DNA from: Bacillota bacterium | GTDB lineage: Bacteria > Bacillota > Clostridia > Lachnospirales > Lachnospiraceae | Length of the DNA stretch: 6,453 nt | Direction of reading: 5' to 3' | Assembly: GCA_023458855.1 (NCBI GenBank) | Contig: JAEWWQ010000061.1 | Location: 1 to 6,453, forward strand | Shown here: positions 1 through 5,542 of the stretch, piece by piece | How positions within the stretch are numbered: position 1 is the first letter of the stretch | How the letters are laid out: every line of letters begins with the position of its first letter | Translations under genes and position numbers: made by a program | The notes under the pieces: model-generated | Told to the model about the DNA's origin: nothing | Seen by the model: the letters and a program-made list of their open reading frames with translations, nothing else | Databases searched by the model: none

Positions 1-1
1 G

Positions 2-922
2 GTAGAACCGGGCGATCTTGTAGCCTACATGTTATATGTTTCTACATTAATTGCAACAATTCGAAGAATTATTGAATTTTCAGAACAATTTCAAAGAGGT
101 ATGACAGGGATAGAGCGTTTCTTACAGATTATGGATGCCGATATTGAGATTTTTGATGAGCCGGGAAGCACAGATATGAAGAAACCATCCGGGGACATTG
201 TGTTTGAGGATGTGAGCTTTGAGTATCCGGATGATCATAATCAGGTGTTCACACATCTGAATCTACATATCAGACCAGGCGAAAAAATTGCAATTGTAGG
301 TCCTTCCGGGGGTGGAAAAACAACACTTTGTAATCTGATTCCACGATTTTTTGATGTGACAGAGGGGAAGATCAAGATAGATAATACAGACATTAAATCG
401 TTTACGCTGAAGAGCCTGCGCAGTAATATTGGAATCGTGCAGCAGGATGTGTATTTATTTTCTGGAACAATCTATGAAAATATCATATATGGAAGACTGG
501 ATGCTACCAGAGAAGAAGTGATCCAGGCAGCAATCATGGCTGGTGCAGATGGATTTATCAGGGAGTTGAAGGATGGATATGACACGTACATCGGAGAACG
601 AGGGGTGAAGTTGTCTGGTGGGCAGAAACAAAGAATCAGTATTGCGAGGGTATTCCTTAAAAATCCCCCAATGATTATTTTGGATGAAGCTACCTCTGCA
701 TTAGATAATGAAAGTGAATTTGAGGTTGCAAAATCATTGGAGGTGTTATCAAAGGGCAGAACAACATTAACAATAGCCCACAGACTATCCAGTATTAAAA
801 ATTCTGACCGTATTATGGTACTTACCGAAAAGGGAATCGTAGAAGAAGGAAATCATCAGGAATTGCTGGAGCAAAGAGGAATTTATTATCATTTCTATAC
901 GACAGCAAATGAATTAAAATAA
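2..922 (+). CDS. ABC exporter half-transporter, ATP-binding/permease protein (5' partial)
   Basis: This is the C-terminal part (306 residues visible) of a fused membrane-plus-ATPase ABC transporter of the MsbA/LmrA-like multidrug exporter type. The reading frame is open from base 2, so the gene starts outside the window; the ATG at 29 is internal. The first ~60 residues are the end of the transmembrane domain and the linker (motif MTGIERFLQIMD). The ATPase domain follows: Walker A GPSGGGKTT (bases 299-325), Q-loop IVQQD, signature LSGGQKQR, Walker B MIILDE, D-loop SALD and switch histidine in TIAHRLSS. All ATPase motifs are intact, so the visible part looks functional. Full members are about 570-600 residues and work as homo- or heterodimers in the cytoplasmic membrane. 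Substrate cannot be told from this half; lipid, drug or peptide export are all possible. A partner half-transporter may lie upstream. No clear terminator follows. Confidence 0.93.
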   Translation, partial: VEPGDLVAYMLYVSTLIATIRRIIEFSEQFQRGMTGIERFLQIMDADIEIFDEPGSTDMKKPSGDIVFEDVSFEYPDDHNQVFTHLNLHIRPGEKIAIVGPSGGGKTTLCNLIPRFFDVTEGKIKIDNTDIKSFTLKSLRSNIGIVQQDVYLFSGTIYENIIYGRLDATREEVIQAAIMAGADGFIRELKDGYDTYIGERGVKLSGGQKQRISIARVFLKNPPMIILDEATSALDNESEFEVAKSLEVLSKGRTTLTIAHRLSSIKNSDRIMVLTEKGIVEEGNHQELLEQRGIYYHFYTTANELK

Positions 923-934
923 AGATAGATGAAA

Positions 935-963
935 TTGCCTGTTACTGTAAAAAGTGATATAAT
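935..963 (+). promoter_or_regulatory. Candidate sigma-A promoter for the metallo-hydrolase gene
   Basis: A -35 box TTGCCT (935-940) is followed after exactly 17 bases by a perfect -10 box TATAAT (958-963). Transcription would start near 970 and give a leader of about 75 bases before the ATG at 1047. The site lies in the gap after the ABC transporter stop, which suggests the downstream genes start a new transcript. It is a sequence match only; the -35 fits 4 of 6 consensus positions. Confidence 0.5.
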
Positions 964-1035
964 TGCGACAGTTGGTAATATACTTTTTGGAGACGAAATA
1001 GAATAAAACATAATGGCATGTGGATGCATGCAGAC

Positions 1036-1040
1036 GGGAG
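1036..1040 (+). promoter_or_regulatory. Ribosome binding site that fixes the metallo-hydrolase start
   Basis: GGGAG sits 6 bases before the ATG at 1047, a good spacing. The alternative in-frame GTG at 1020 has no comparable purine-rich site and would add nine residues ahead of the conserved N-terminal beta strand (MKLTFIGA), so 1047 is preferred. Confidence 0.65.
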
Positions 1041-1046
1041 CAGATC

Positions 1047-2645
1047 ATGAAACTAACTTTTATAGGCGCGGATCATGAAGTAACAGGAAGTTGTCATTAT
1101 TTACAGGCTTGTGGAAAACATATTTTAGTGGATTATGGAATGGAGCAGGGGCTGAATGTATTTGAAAATGCGGAATTGCCGGTGGAGGAAGCCCAGATTG
1201 ATTACGTATTATTGACGCATGCGCATATCGACCATTCCGGAATGCTTCCGCTGCTATATGCAAAAGGATTCAGGGGACAAATCTTTACTACTTATGCGAC
1301 GGCAGATTTATGCAGTATCATGTTACGTGACTGTGCACACATCCAGATGCAGGAAGCAGAGTGGAAGAATCGTAAAGCAAAACGAAGCAGCGGCGTAGAG
1401 CCTATGGAACCTGTCTATACGATGGAGGATGCTGACGGTACGATTAAGAGGATCATACCCTGTCACTATAACAGTATAGTTGACTTATGTGAAGGAATCC
1501 AGATCCGGTTTACGGATATCGGGCATTTACTGGGTTCTGCCAGTATTGAGGTATGGATGACGGAGGAAGCTGTCACTAAGAAAGTCGTTTTTTCCGGTGA
1601 TATCGGAAATTTGAATCAACCCTTGATCAAGGACCCGGCAATGACTGAGGAAGCAGATTATGTAGTTATGGAATCAACCTATGGAGATAGATTGCATGAG
1701 GGAGAAAGACCGGATTATATTGCTGAACTTGCGAAAGTAATTAACGAGACATTTGCGAAAGGCGGTAATGTAGTAATTCCTTCTTTTGCAGTTGGCCGGA
1801 CGCAGGAACTGCTGTATTTTATAAGGACCATCAAAACGAATCATATGATCAAAGGCTTTCCGGATTTTCCAGTATATATGGACAGTCCTCTGGCAGTAGA
1901 AGCGACCGGTATCTTCCAAAAAAATATTTATGAATGCTTTGATGAAGAAGCAATGGAACTGGTAAATAAGGGAATTAATCCAATTACATTTCCGGGGCTG
2001 AATCTTTCTATTACAAGTGAAGAATCAAAGGCAATCAATTTTGATGAGGAACCAAAGGTAATCATATCAGCCTCCGGTATGTGTGAGGCTGGGCGTATCA
2101 GACACCATTTAAAGCATAATCTGTGGAGACCGGAATGTACCGTGTTATTTGTAGGATATCAGGCAGTCGGTACCCTGGGCCGGGCATTGATAGAAGGAGC
2201 GGATACCGTAAAACTATTCGGGGAATCCATTGAGGTAAGGGCCAGAATAAGTACGCTGGCAGGTTTAAGCGGTCATGCGGATAAGAACGGATTATTGAAA
2301 TGGATAGAAGGCTTCAGGAAAAAACCGGAAAGAGTGTTCGTGGTACATGGAGAGGATAGTGTGTGCAAGAGTTTTACGGAATGCCTGATCCATGAGCATG
2401 ACATAGAAGCATATGCGCCTTATAGCGGATCTACATTTGATTTATTGACGAATACATGTGAATATGAAGCGATTCCACTTCCAATCAAGAAGAAAACCAG
2501 AGCAGCGACAGATGTCTTTACCAGGCTTTTGGCAGCAGGACAAAGATTACTCAATGTTATCCGTAAGAATGAAGGCGGGGCAAATAAAGATCTTGCAAAG
2601 TTTGCAGATCAGATTAATTCTCTTTGTGATAAATGGGACAGATAG
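1047..2645 (+). CDS. MBL-fold beta-CASP metallo-hydrolase (CPSF73-like, probable ribonuclease)
   Basis: A 532-residue metallo-beta-lactamase-fold protein with a beta-CASP insertion, the family of CPSF-73-like RNA nucleases. Visible zinc-ligand motifs are HAHIDH (residues 58-63), H160 in TDIGHLLGSAS and D185 in SGDIGN. Beta-CASP motif A is ESTYGDR (from E209), followed by PSFAVGRTQELL; motif B is around H353/H354 in SGMCEAGRIRHHLKH; motif C is H410 in GLSGHAD; a last histidine is in VVHGE (H434). All catalytic residues appear present. Residues from about 475 to 532 form a basic, helical-looking tail beyond the core, of unknown role. No signal peptide or membrane segment, so cytoplasmic. It has its own candidate promoter upstream, and thyA begins 49 bases after its stop, so they may share a transcript, though no functional link is evident. 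It resembles the bacterial family typified by Thermus TTHA0252 more than RNase J. Its RNA substrate is unknown. Confidence 0.9.
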   Translation: MKLTFIGADHEVTGSCHYLQACGKHILVDYGMEQGLNVFENAELPVEEAQIDYVLLTHAHIDHSGMLPLLYAKGFRGQIFTTYATADLCSIMLRDCAHIQMQEAEWKNRKAKRSSGVEPMEPVYTMEDADGTIKRIIPCHYNSIVDLCEGIQIRFTDIGHLLGSASIEVWMTEEAVTKKVVFSGDIGNLNQPLIKDPAMTEEADYVVMESTYGDRLHEGERPDYIAELAKVINETFAKGGNVVIPSFAVGRTQELLYFIRTIKTNHMIKGFPDFPVYMDSPLAVEATGIFQKNIYECFDEEAMELVNKGINPITFPGLNLSITSEESKAINFDEEPKVIISASGMCEAGRIRHHLKHNLWRPECTVLFVGYQAVGTLGRALIEGADTVKLFGESIEVRARISTLAGLSGHADKNGLLKWIEGFRKKPERVFVVHGEDSVCKSFTECLIHEHDIEAYAPYSGSTFDLLTNTCEYEAIPLPIKKKTRAATDVFTRLLAAGQRLLNVIRKNEGGANKDLAKFADQINSLCDKWDR

Positions 2646-2694
2646 GAAACGGAAGTTTTATAGAAACAGAAACAAAGAAAGGCAGATAAAAGGA

Positions 2695-3543
2695 ATGAGC
2701 TTGGCAGACAATATATTTATCAATATGTGTCAGGATATTTTGAAAAATGGAACGAGCACGGAAGGAGAGACGGTCAGACCACATTGGGAAGACGGAGCTC
2801 CGGCGTATACAATAAAAAAATTTGGCGTGGTAAACAGGTACGACCTGTCGAAAGAGTTTCCGTTGATGACACTCCGTAAGACGGCATTGAAGAGTGCCAC
2901 AGATGAGATGCTCTGGATCTGGCAGCAAAAATCTAATAATATCAATGACTTGCACAGTCATATCTGGGATAGCTGGGCTGATGAAGATGGTTCTATCGGA
3001 AAAGCTTACGGATATCAGATGGGTGTGAAACATCATTATAAAGAAGGTATGATGGATCAGGTGGACAGAGTTATTTATGATTTAAAGAATAATCCGTTCA
3101 GCCGCAGAATTATGACAAATATTTATGTGCATCAGGATCTGAGCGAAATGAAGCTTTATCCATGTGCTTATAGTATGACATTCAATGTCACGCAAAAAAA
3201 GGGAGAAGACAGATTGACATTGAATGCAATTCTGAATCAGCGTTCGCAAGACATATTGGCGGCAAATAACTGGAATGTTGTTCAATATTCTGTACTTGTT
3301 CATATGCTGGCACAGGTATGTGACATGAATGTCGGTGAACTTGTACATGTAATTGCAGATGCACACATTTATGACAGACACATTCCAATTATAGAAGAAC
3401 TGATTCAAAGACCGGTCTATCCTGCACCGGAGTTCTGGCTGAATCCTGAGATTAAAGACTTTTATCAGTTTACCAGAGATGACGTAAAAGTAGAAAATTA
3501 TATGACTGGTCCCCAGATTTTGAATATTCCGATTGCTATTTAG
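2695..3543 (+). CDS. thyA: Thymidylate synthase (Bacillus/phage-type ThyA)
   Basis: Folate-dependent thymidylate synthase, 282 residues, converting dUMP plus methylene-tetrahydrofolate to dTMP and dihydrofolate in the cytoplasm. Seen: an N-terminal phosphate-binding Arg (TVRPHW, R28), the ELLWIWQ-like EMLWIWQQKS, SRR (136-138), nucleophile C157 in LYPCAYS, QRSQD (182-186), N194 in NNWNVVQY, and DAHIYDRH with H224/Y226 for nucleotide binding. From memory of the family, the EMLWIWQQKSNNINDL and PEIKDFYQFT stretches match Bacillus subtilis ThyA and its phage relatives better than E. coli ThyA; the residue after the catalytic Cys is Ala rather than His, also as in that branch. The frame stays open upstream to 2458 inside the metallo-hydrolase gene. 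The start chosen is the ATG at 2695, because homology begins there. Its ribosome binding site is weak: AAAGG abuts the ATG and GAAAGG lies about 12 bases away. folA follows by 29 bases, a classic functional pairing. Confidence 0.95.
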   Translation: MSLADNIFINMCQDILKNGTSTEGETVRPHWEDGAPAYTIKKFGVVNRYDLSKEFPLMTLRKTALKSATDEMLWIWQQKSNNINDLHSHIWDSWADEDGSIGKAYGYQMGVKHHYKEGMMDQVDRVIYDLKNNPFSRRIMTNIYVHQDLSEMKLYPCAYSMTFNVTQKKGEDRLTLNAILNQRSQDILAANNWNVVQYSVLVHMLAQVCDMNVGELVHVIADAHIYDRHIPIIEELIQRPVYPAPEFWLNPEIKDFYQFTRDDVKVENYMTGPQILNIPIAI

Positions 3544-3572
3544 AAAAAATGTAATCAAGGAGAACTGAATTT

Positions 3573-4064
3573 ATGAATATTATCGTAGCAGCAGATACAA
3601 ACTGGGCAATTGGAAATAAGAATGAATTATTGGTAAGTATCCCAAATGACCATAAACATTTCAGACAGGAAACGATGGGCAAAATCGTCGTATTAGGAAG
3701 AAAGACACTTGCTACATTTCCCGGCGGGCTTCCGCTTCAGGGCAGAATCAATATAATCCTGTCTGCTAATCCGAACTTCAAAGTGAAAGGTGCAACTGTG
3801 GTGCATTCTATAAAGGAACTTTTGGAGACGCTTAAAAATTATAAAAGCGAAGATATTTTTATTATTGGCGGTGAAAGTGTGTACAGACAAATGCTGCCTT
3901 ACTGCGATACGGCTCATGTTACACGGATAAACCATGCATACGATGCGGATACCTACTTCCCGAACCTGGATGAACTTCAGGACTGGAAGATAACAGCCGA
4001 CAGCGAAGAACAGACCTATTTTGACCTGGAATATATATTCGTAAAATATCAGAAAATGAGATAA
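3573..4064 (+). CDS. folA: Dihydrofolate reductase
   Basis: NADPH-dependent reduction of dihydrofolate to tetrahydrofolate, 163 residues, the usual length for bacterial chromosomal DHFR. Seen: the N-terminal strand IIVAAD, W11 in the TNWAIGN loop, proton-donor D26 in SIPNDHKHF, GRKT (42-45) for NADPH, the RINIILS strand (59-64 region), and IIGGESVY (97-104) with the paired glycines that hold the cofactor. The C-terminal beta hairpin (TYFDLEYIFVKYQ) is complete. AAGGAG (3557-3562) lies 10 bases before the ATG. It regenerates the folate oxidised by the ThyA encoded just upstream, and the 29-base gap argues for one transcript. It is the target class of trimethoprim; nothing here shows whether this variant is resistant. 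No strong terminator follows, only a 5-bp hairpin at 4066-4081. Confidence 0.95.
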   Translation: MNIIVAADTNWAIGNKNELLVSIPNDHKHFRQETMGKIVVLGRKTLATFPGGLPLQGRINIILSANPNFKVKGATVVHSIKELLETLKNYKSEDIFIIGGESVYRQMLPYCDTAHVTRINHAYDADTYFPNLDELQDWKITADSEEQTYFDLEYIFVKYQKMR

Positions 4065-4079
4065 TAAGGCACATACGCC

Positions 4080-4108
4080 TTGACTTTAATGTGGAAAAGG
4101 ATAATAAT
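4080..4108 (+). promoter_or_regulatory. Candidate sigma-A promoter for ilvE
   Basis: TTGACT (4080-4085, 5 of 6 consensus positions) and AATAAT (4103-4108, 5 of 6) are separated by exactly 17 bases. Initiation would fall near 4114-4117, at the left edge of the first hairpin, so almost the whole repeat block would be transcribed as an ilvE leader of about 190 bases. An overlapping GATAAT at 4100-4105 has a poorer 14-base spacing. Confidence 0.55.
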
Positions 4109-4109
4109 G

Positions 4110-4171
4110 TAACTTATCGGAAGAAAATCAAGCGGCTGCGAAGCAGACATTTGATTTTACCCGATAAGTTA
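4110..4171 (+). repeat. 62-base nested inverted repeat (hairpin 1)
   Basis: The outer arms TAACTTATCGG (4110-4120) and CCGATAAGTTA (4161-4171) pair over 11 bp. After a small internal loop, AAAATCAA (4124-4131) pairs with TTGATTTT (4151-4158). At the tip, CTGC (4136-4139) pairs with GCAG (4143-4146) around a GAA triloop. No T-run follows, so it is not a standard terminator. It could act as RNA structure in the ilvE leader or as a DNA element. Confidence 0.85.
4115..4154 (+). repeat. 40-base direct repeat, copy 1
   Basis: Identical at all 40 positions to 4229-4268, offset 114 bases. It begins TATCGGAAGAAAATCAAG and ends GACATTTGA, and it is the left arm plus tip of hairpin 1. The bases immediately outside the two copies differ. 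Confidence 0.95.
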
Positions 4172-4195
4172 ACGAGGAAACGAAGTTTTCGAGTT
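4171..4195 (+). other. Small hairpin 2 with GAA triloop
   Basis: GGAAAC (4176-4181) pairs with GTTTTC (4185-4190), including one G-T wobble, around a GAA triloop. An outer AAC/GTT pairing (4171-4173 with 4193-4195) is separated from it by facing GA and GA dinucleotides, which in RNA could form tandem G-A pairs. It shares base 4171 with hairpin 1. Confidence 0.55.
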
Positions 4196-4197
4196 TG

Positions 4198-4221
4198 ATC
4201 AGAAGTGTTTTTACTTCTGAT
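4198..4221 (+). other. Hairpin 3, 9-bp perfect stem
   Basis: ATCAGAAGT (4198-4206) and ACTTCTGAT (4213-4221) pair perfectly around the six-base loop GTTTTT. The T-run lies in the loop and none follows the stem, so it does not look like an intrinsic terminator. It sits between the two copies of the 40-base repeat. Confidence 0.7.
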
Positions 4222-4228
4222 TGATATC

Positions 4229-4268
4229 TATCGGAAGAAAATCAAGCGGCTGCGAAGCAGACATTTGA
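4229..4268 (+). repeat. 40-base direct repeat, copy 2 (lacks the closing right arm)
   Basis: Exact copy of 4115-4154. Here the sequence leaves the repeat right after TTTGA and continues AAATACTATT, so the right-hand arm that closes hairpin 1 is missing. Only the CTGC-GAA-GCAG tip and a short TCAA/TTGA pairing can form locally. It ends 36 bases before the ilvE ATG, and the AAGGAG ribosome binding site lies at 4288-4293. Confidence 0.95.
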
Positions 4269-4304
4269 AAATACTATTACATCTTACAAGGAGCAGGGAC
4301 AGTT

Positions 4305-5372
4305 ATGTTAAATATTAAATTTGAAAAAACTACAAATCCGAAGCCAATTCCAGGACCGGAAAATCCATTGACATTTGGTACTATTTTTACAGATCATATG
4401 TTCGTGATGGATTATGAAGAAGGAAAAGGATGGATAGACCCTCGAATTATTCCTTATCAGCCAATAGAATTAGAACCATCTGCCATGGTATTCCATTATG
4501 GACAAGAGATGTTTGAAGGTATGAAAGCTTACAGAACTGAAGATAGAAGAATTTTATTATTCCGTCCCGACAAGAATATTCAGAGAGCCAATAATACGAA
4601 TAGAAGAATCTGTATCCCGGAAATACCAGCAGAAGATTTTCTGCAGGCTATTAAAGAATTGGTAAAGACGGATGAAGCGTGGATTCCTACAAAAGAAGGA
4701 ACTTCCTTGTATATCAGACCATTCATTATAGCAACAGATCCATTTCTTGGGGTAAGGCCTTCTAACACTTACAAATTTATTATTATCTTATCACCGGTAG
4801 GTGCTTATTATCCTGAAGGACTGAATCCGGTCAAGATATGGATTGAAGATGAGTACGTACGTGCTGTAAGAGGCGGACTCGGAGAAGCAAAAGCAGGTGC
4901 AAATTATGTAGCAAGCTTAAAAGCGCAGGTAAAAGCACATGATGCAGGATACTCACAGGTGTTATGGCTTGATGGTGTTGAAAGAAAATATATCGAAGAA
5001 GTCGGAGCTATGAATATCTTCTTTAAGATTAACGGAACTGTAATAACACCGATGCTGAACGGCTCCATTTTACCGGGTGTTACCAGACAAAGCTGTATAG
5101 ACTTATGTAAGTCCTGGGGACTGCCTGTGGAAGAGAGAAGAATTTCGGCTCAGGAGTTATTTGATGCCGCATTAGATGGAACACTTGAAGAAGTATGGGG
5201 AACCGGTACTGCAGCAGTTATTTCACCAGTTGGACATTTAAGAGAAGGTGAGACAGATGTTCAGATAAAAGACGGTGGCATCGGAGAACTAAGCCAAAAA
5301 TTGTACGATACAATTACAGGGATTCAATTAGGTAAAATTGAAGGACCTGTCGGTTGGGCAGTAGAAGTCTAA
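4305..5372 (+). CDS. ilvE: Branched-chain amino acid aminotransferase
   Basis: PLP-dependent class IV aminotransferase, 355 residues, interconverting leucine, isoleucine and valine with their 2-oxo acids using glutamate/2-oxoglutarate, in the cytoplasm. The length and the motifs FHYGQEMFEGMKAYR, RPDKNIQRAN and YIRPFI mark the long (human BCAT/B. subtilis YwaA-like) subgroup rather than the ~310-residue E. coli IlvE. Seen: PLP-phosphate Arg (R94), Schiff-base lysine K196 in GGLGEAKAGANY, cofactor-contacting glutamate in YIEEVGAMN, LPGVTRQS (256-263) and GTGTAAVISPVG (299-310) for phosphate binding. The CXXC redox pair of mammalian enzymes is absent. AAGGAG (4288-4293) lies 11 bases before the ATG, a slightly long spacing. 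The gene appears to stand alone, with its own promoter and a terminator, and no other ilv/leu genes are in view. Its leader carries an unusual repeat and hairpin block that could affect expression. Confidence 0.95.
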   Translation: MLNIKFEKTTNPKPIPGPENPLTFGTIFTDHMFVMDYEEGKGWIDPRIIPYQPIELEPSAMVFHYGQEMFEGMKAYRTEDRRILLFRPDKNIQRANNTNRRICIPEIPAEDFLQAIKELVKTDEAWIPTKEGTSLYIRPFIIATDPFLGVRPSNTYKFIIILSPVGAYYPEGLNPVKIWIEDEYVRAVRGGLGEAKAGANYVASLKAQVKAHDAGYSQVLWLDGVERKYIEEVGAMNIFFKINGTVITPMLNGSILPGVTRQSCIDLCKSWGLPVEERRISAQELFDAALDGTLEEVWGTGTAAVISPVGHLREGETDVQIKDGGIGELSQKLYDTITGIQLGKIEGPVGWAVEV

Positions 5373-5395
5373 CTATAACTGGAAAATGGTTCATT

Positions 5396-5437
5396 ATCAG
5401 GCGGAGTTTCTCACCACGAGAGATTTCGCCTGATTTT
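5396..5437 (+). terminator. Intrinsic terminator-like stem-loop after ilvE
   Basis: A continuous 17-bp stem (5396-5412 with 5418-5434, outer part ATCAGGCG/CGCCTGAT, three G-T wobbles inside) closes on the loop ACCAC. TTTT (5434-5437) overlaps and follows the 3' end of the stem. It begins 23 bases after the ilvE stop. The T-run is short, but the stem is strong and the position fits. Confidence 0.75.
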
Positions 5438-5443
5438 AACTTA

Positions 5444-5464
5444 CGCGGGCAACAAACTGCCGCG
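5444..5464 (+). other. GC-rich hairpin upstream of sbcD
   Basis: CGCG (5444-5447) pairs with CGCG (5461-5464) and GCA (5449-5451) with TGC (5458-5460), leaving G5448 bulged and the loop ACAAAC. It begins six bases after the T-run of the ilvE terminator. No T-run of its own follows. Function unknown. Confidence 0.5.
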
Positions 5465-5473
5465 ATAACTATC

Positions 5474-5514
5474 GAAACTCACAAAGCGTGTTTCTGTTCG
5501 TTTACGCGAGTTTC
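5474..5514 (+). other. Second inverted repeat upstream of sbcD
   Basis: GAAACTC (5474-5480) pairs with GAGTTTC (5508-5514), and next to it GCGT (5486-5489) pairs with ACGC (5504-5507), with ACAAA bulged on the left and a 14-base loop. It ends 28 bases before the sbcD ATG. I found no convincing -35/-10 pair in 5438-5542, so whether this is transcribed leader, a protein-binding site or a repeat element is open. Confidence 0.5.
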
Positions 5515-5542
5515 TAGGATTAGGGTGTCATTAGGGGGATAT

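Noticed and set aside
963..984. Second promoter TTGCGA / TATACT before the metallo-hydrolase
   Set aside because: The corrected boxes are at most about 10 bases apart, far too close for sigma-A; the 935-963 pair is much better.
1020..1046. GTG at 1020 as the start of the metallo-hydrolase
   Set aside because: No ribosome binding site ahead of it, and the added nine residues precede the conserved first strand; the ATG at 1047 has GGGAG at good spacing.
2458..2694. N-terminal extension of ThyA by 79 residues
   Set aside because: It overlaps the 3' end of the metallo-hydrolase in another frame, and thymidylate synthase homology begins at the ATG at 2695.
4066..4081. Terminator after folA (AAGGC/GCCTT hairpin)
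   Set aside because: Only 5 bp, with no T-run after it (GACTTTA), and it overlaps the -35 of the ilvE promoter.
4115..4268. Repeats as a CRISPR array
   Set aside because: Only two copies 114 bases apart, with structured sequence between them rather than a spacer of typical length, and no cas genes in view.
4110..4304. T-box or other known amino acid riboswitch upstream of ilvE
   Set aside because: No T-box antiterminator core (AGGGTGG-N-ACC-like) and no terminator before the ilvE start; the folds do not match a class I recognise.
1060..4768. Open frames on the minus strand opposite the genes
   Set aside because: They lie antisense to well-supported genes, show no recognisable domains and have the composition of shadow frames.
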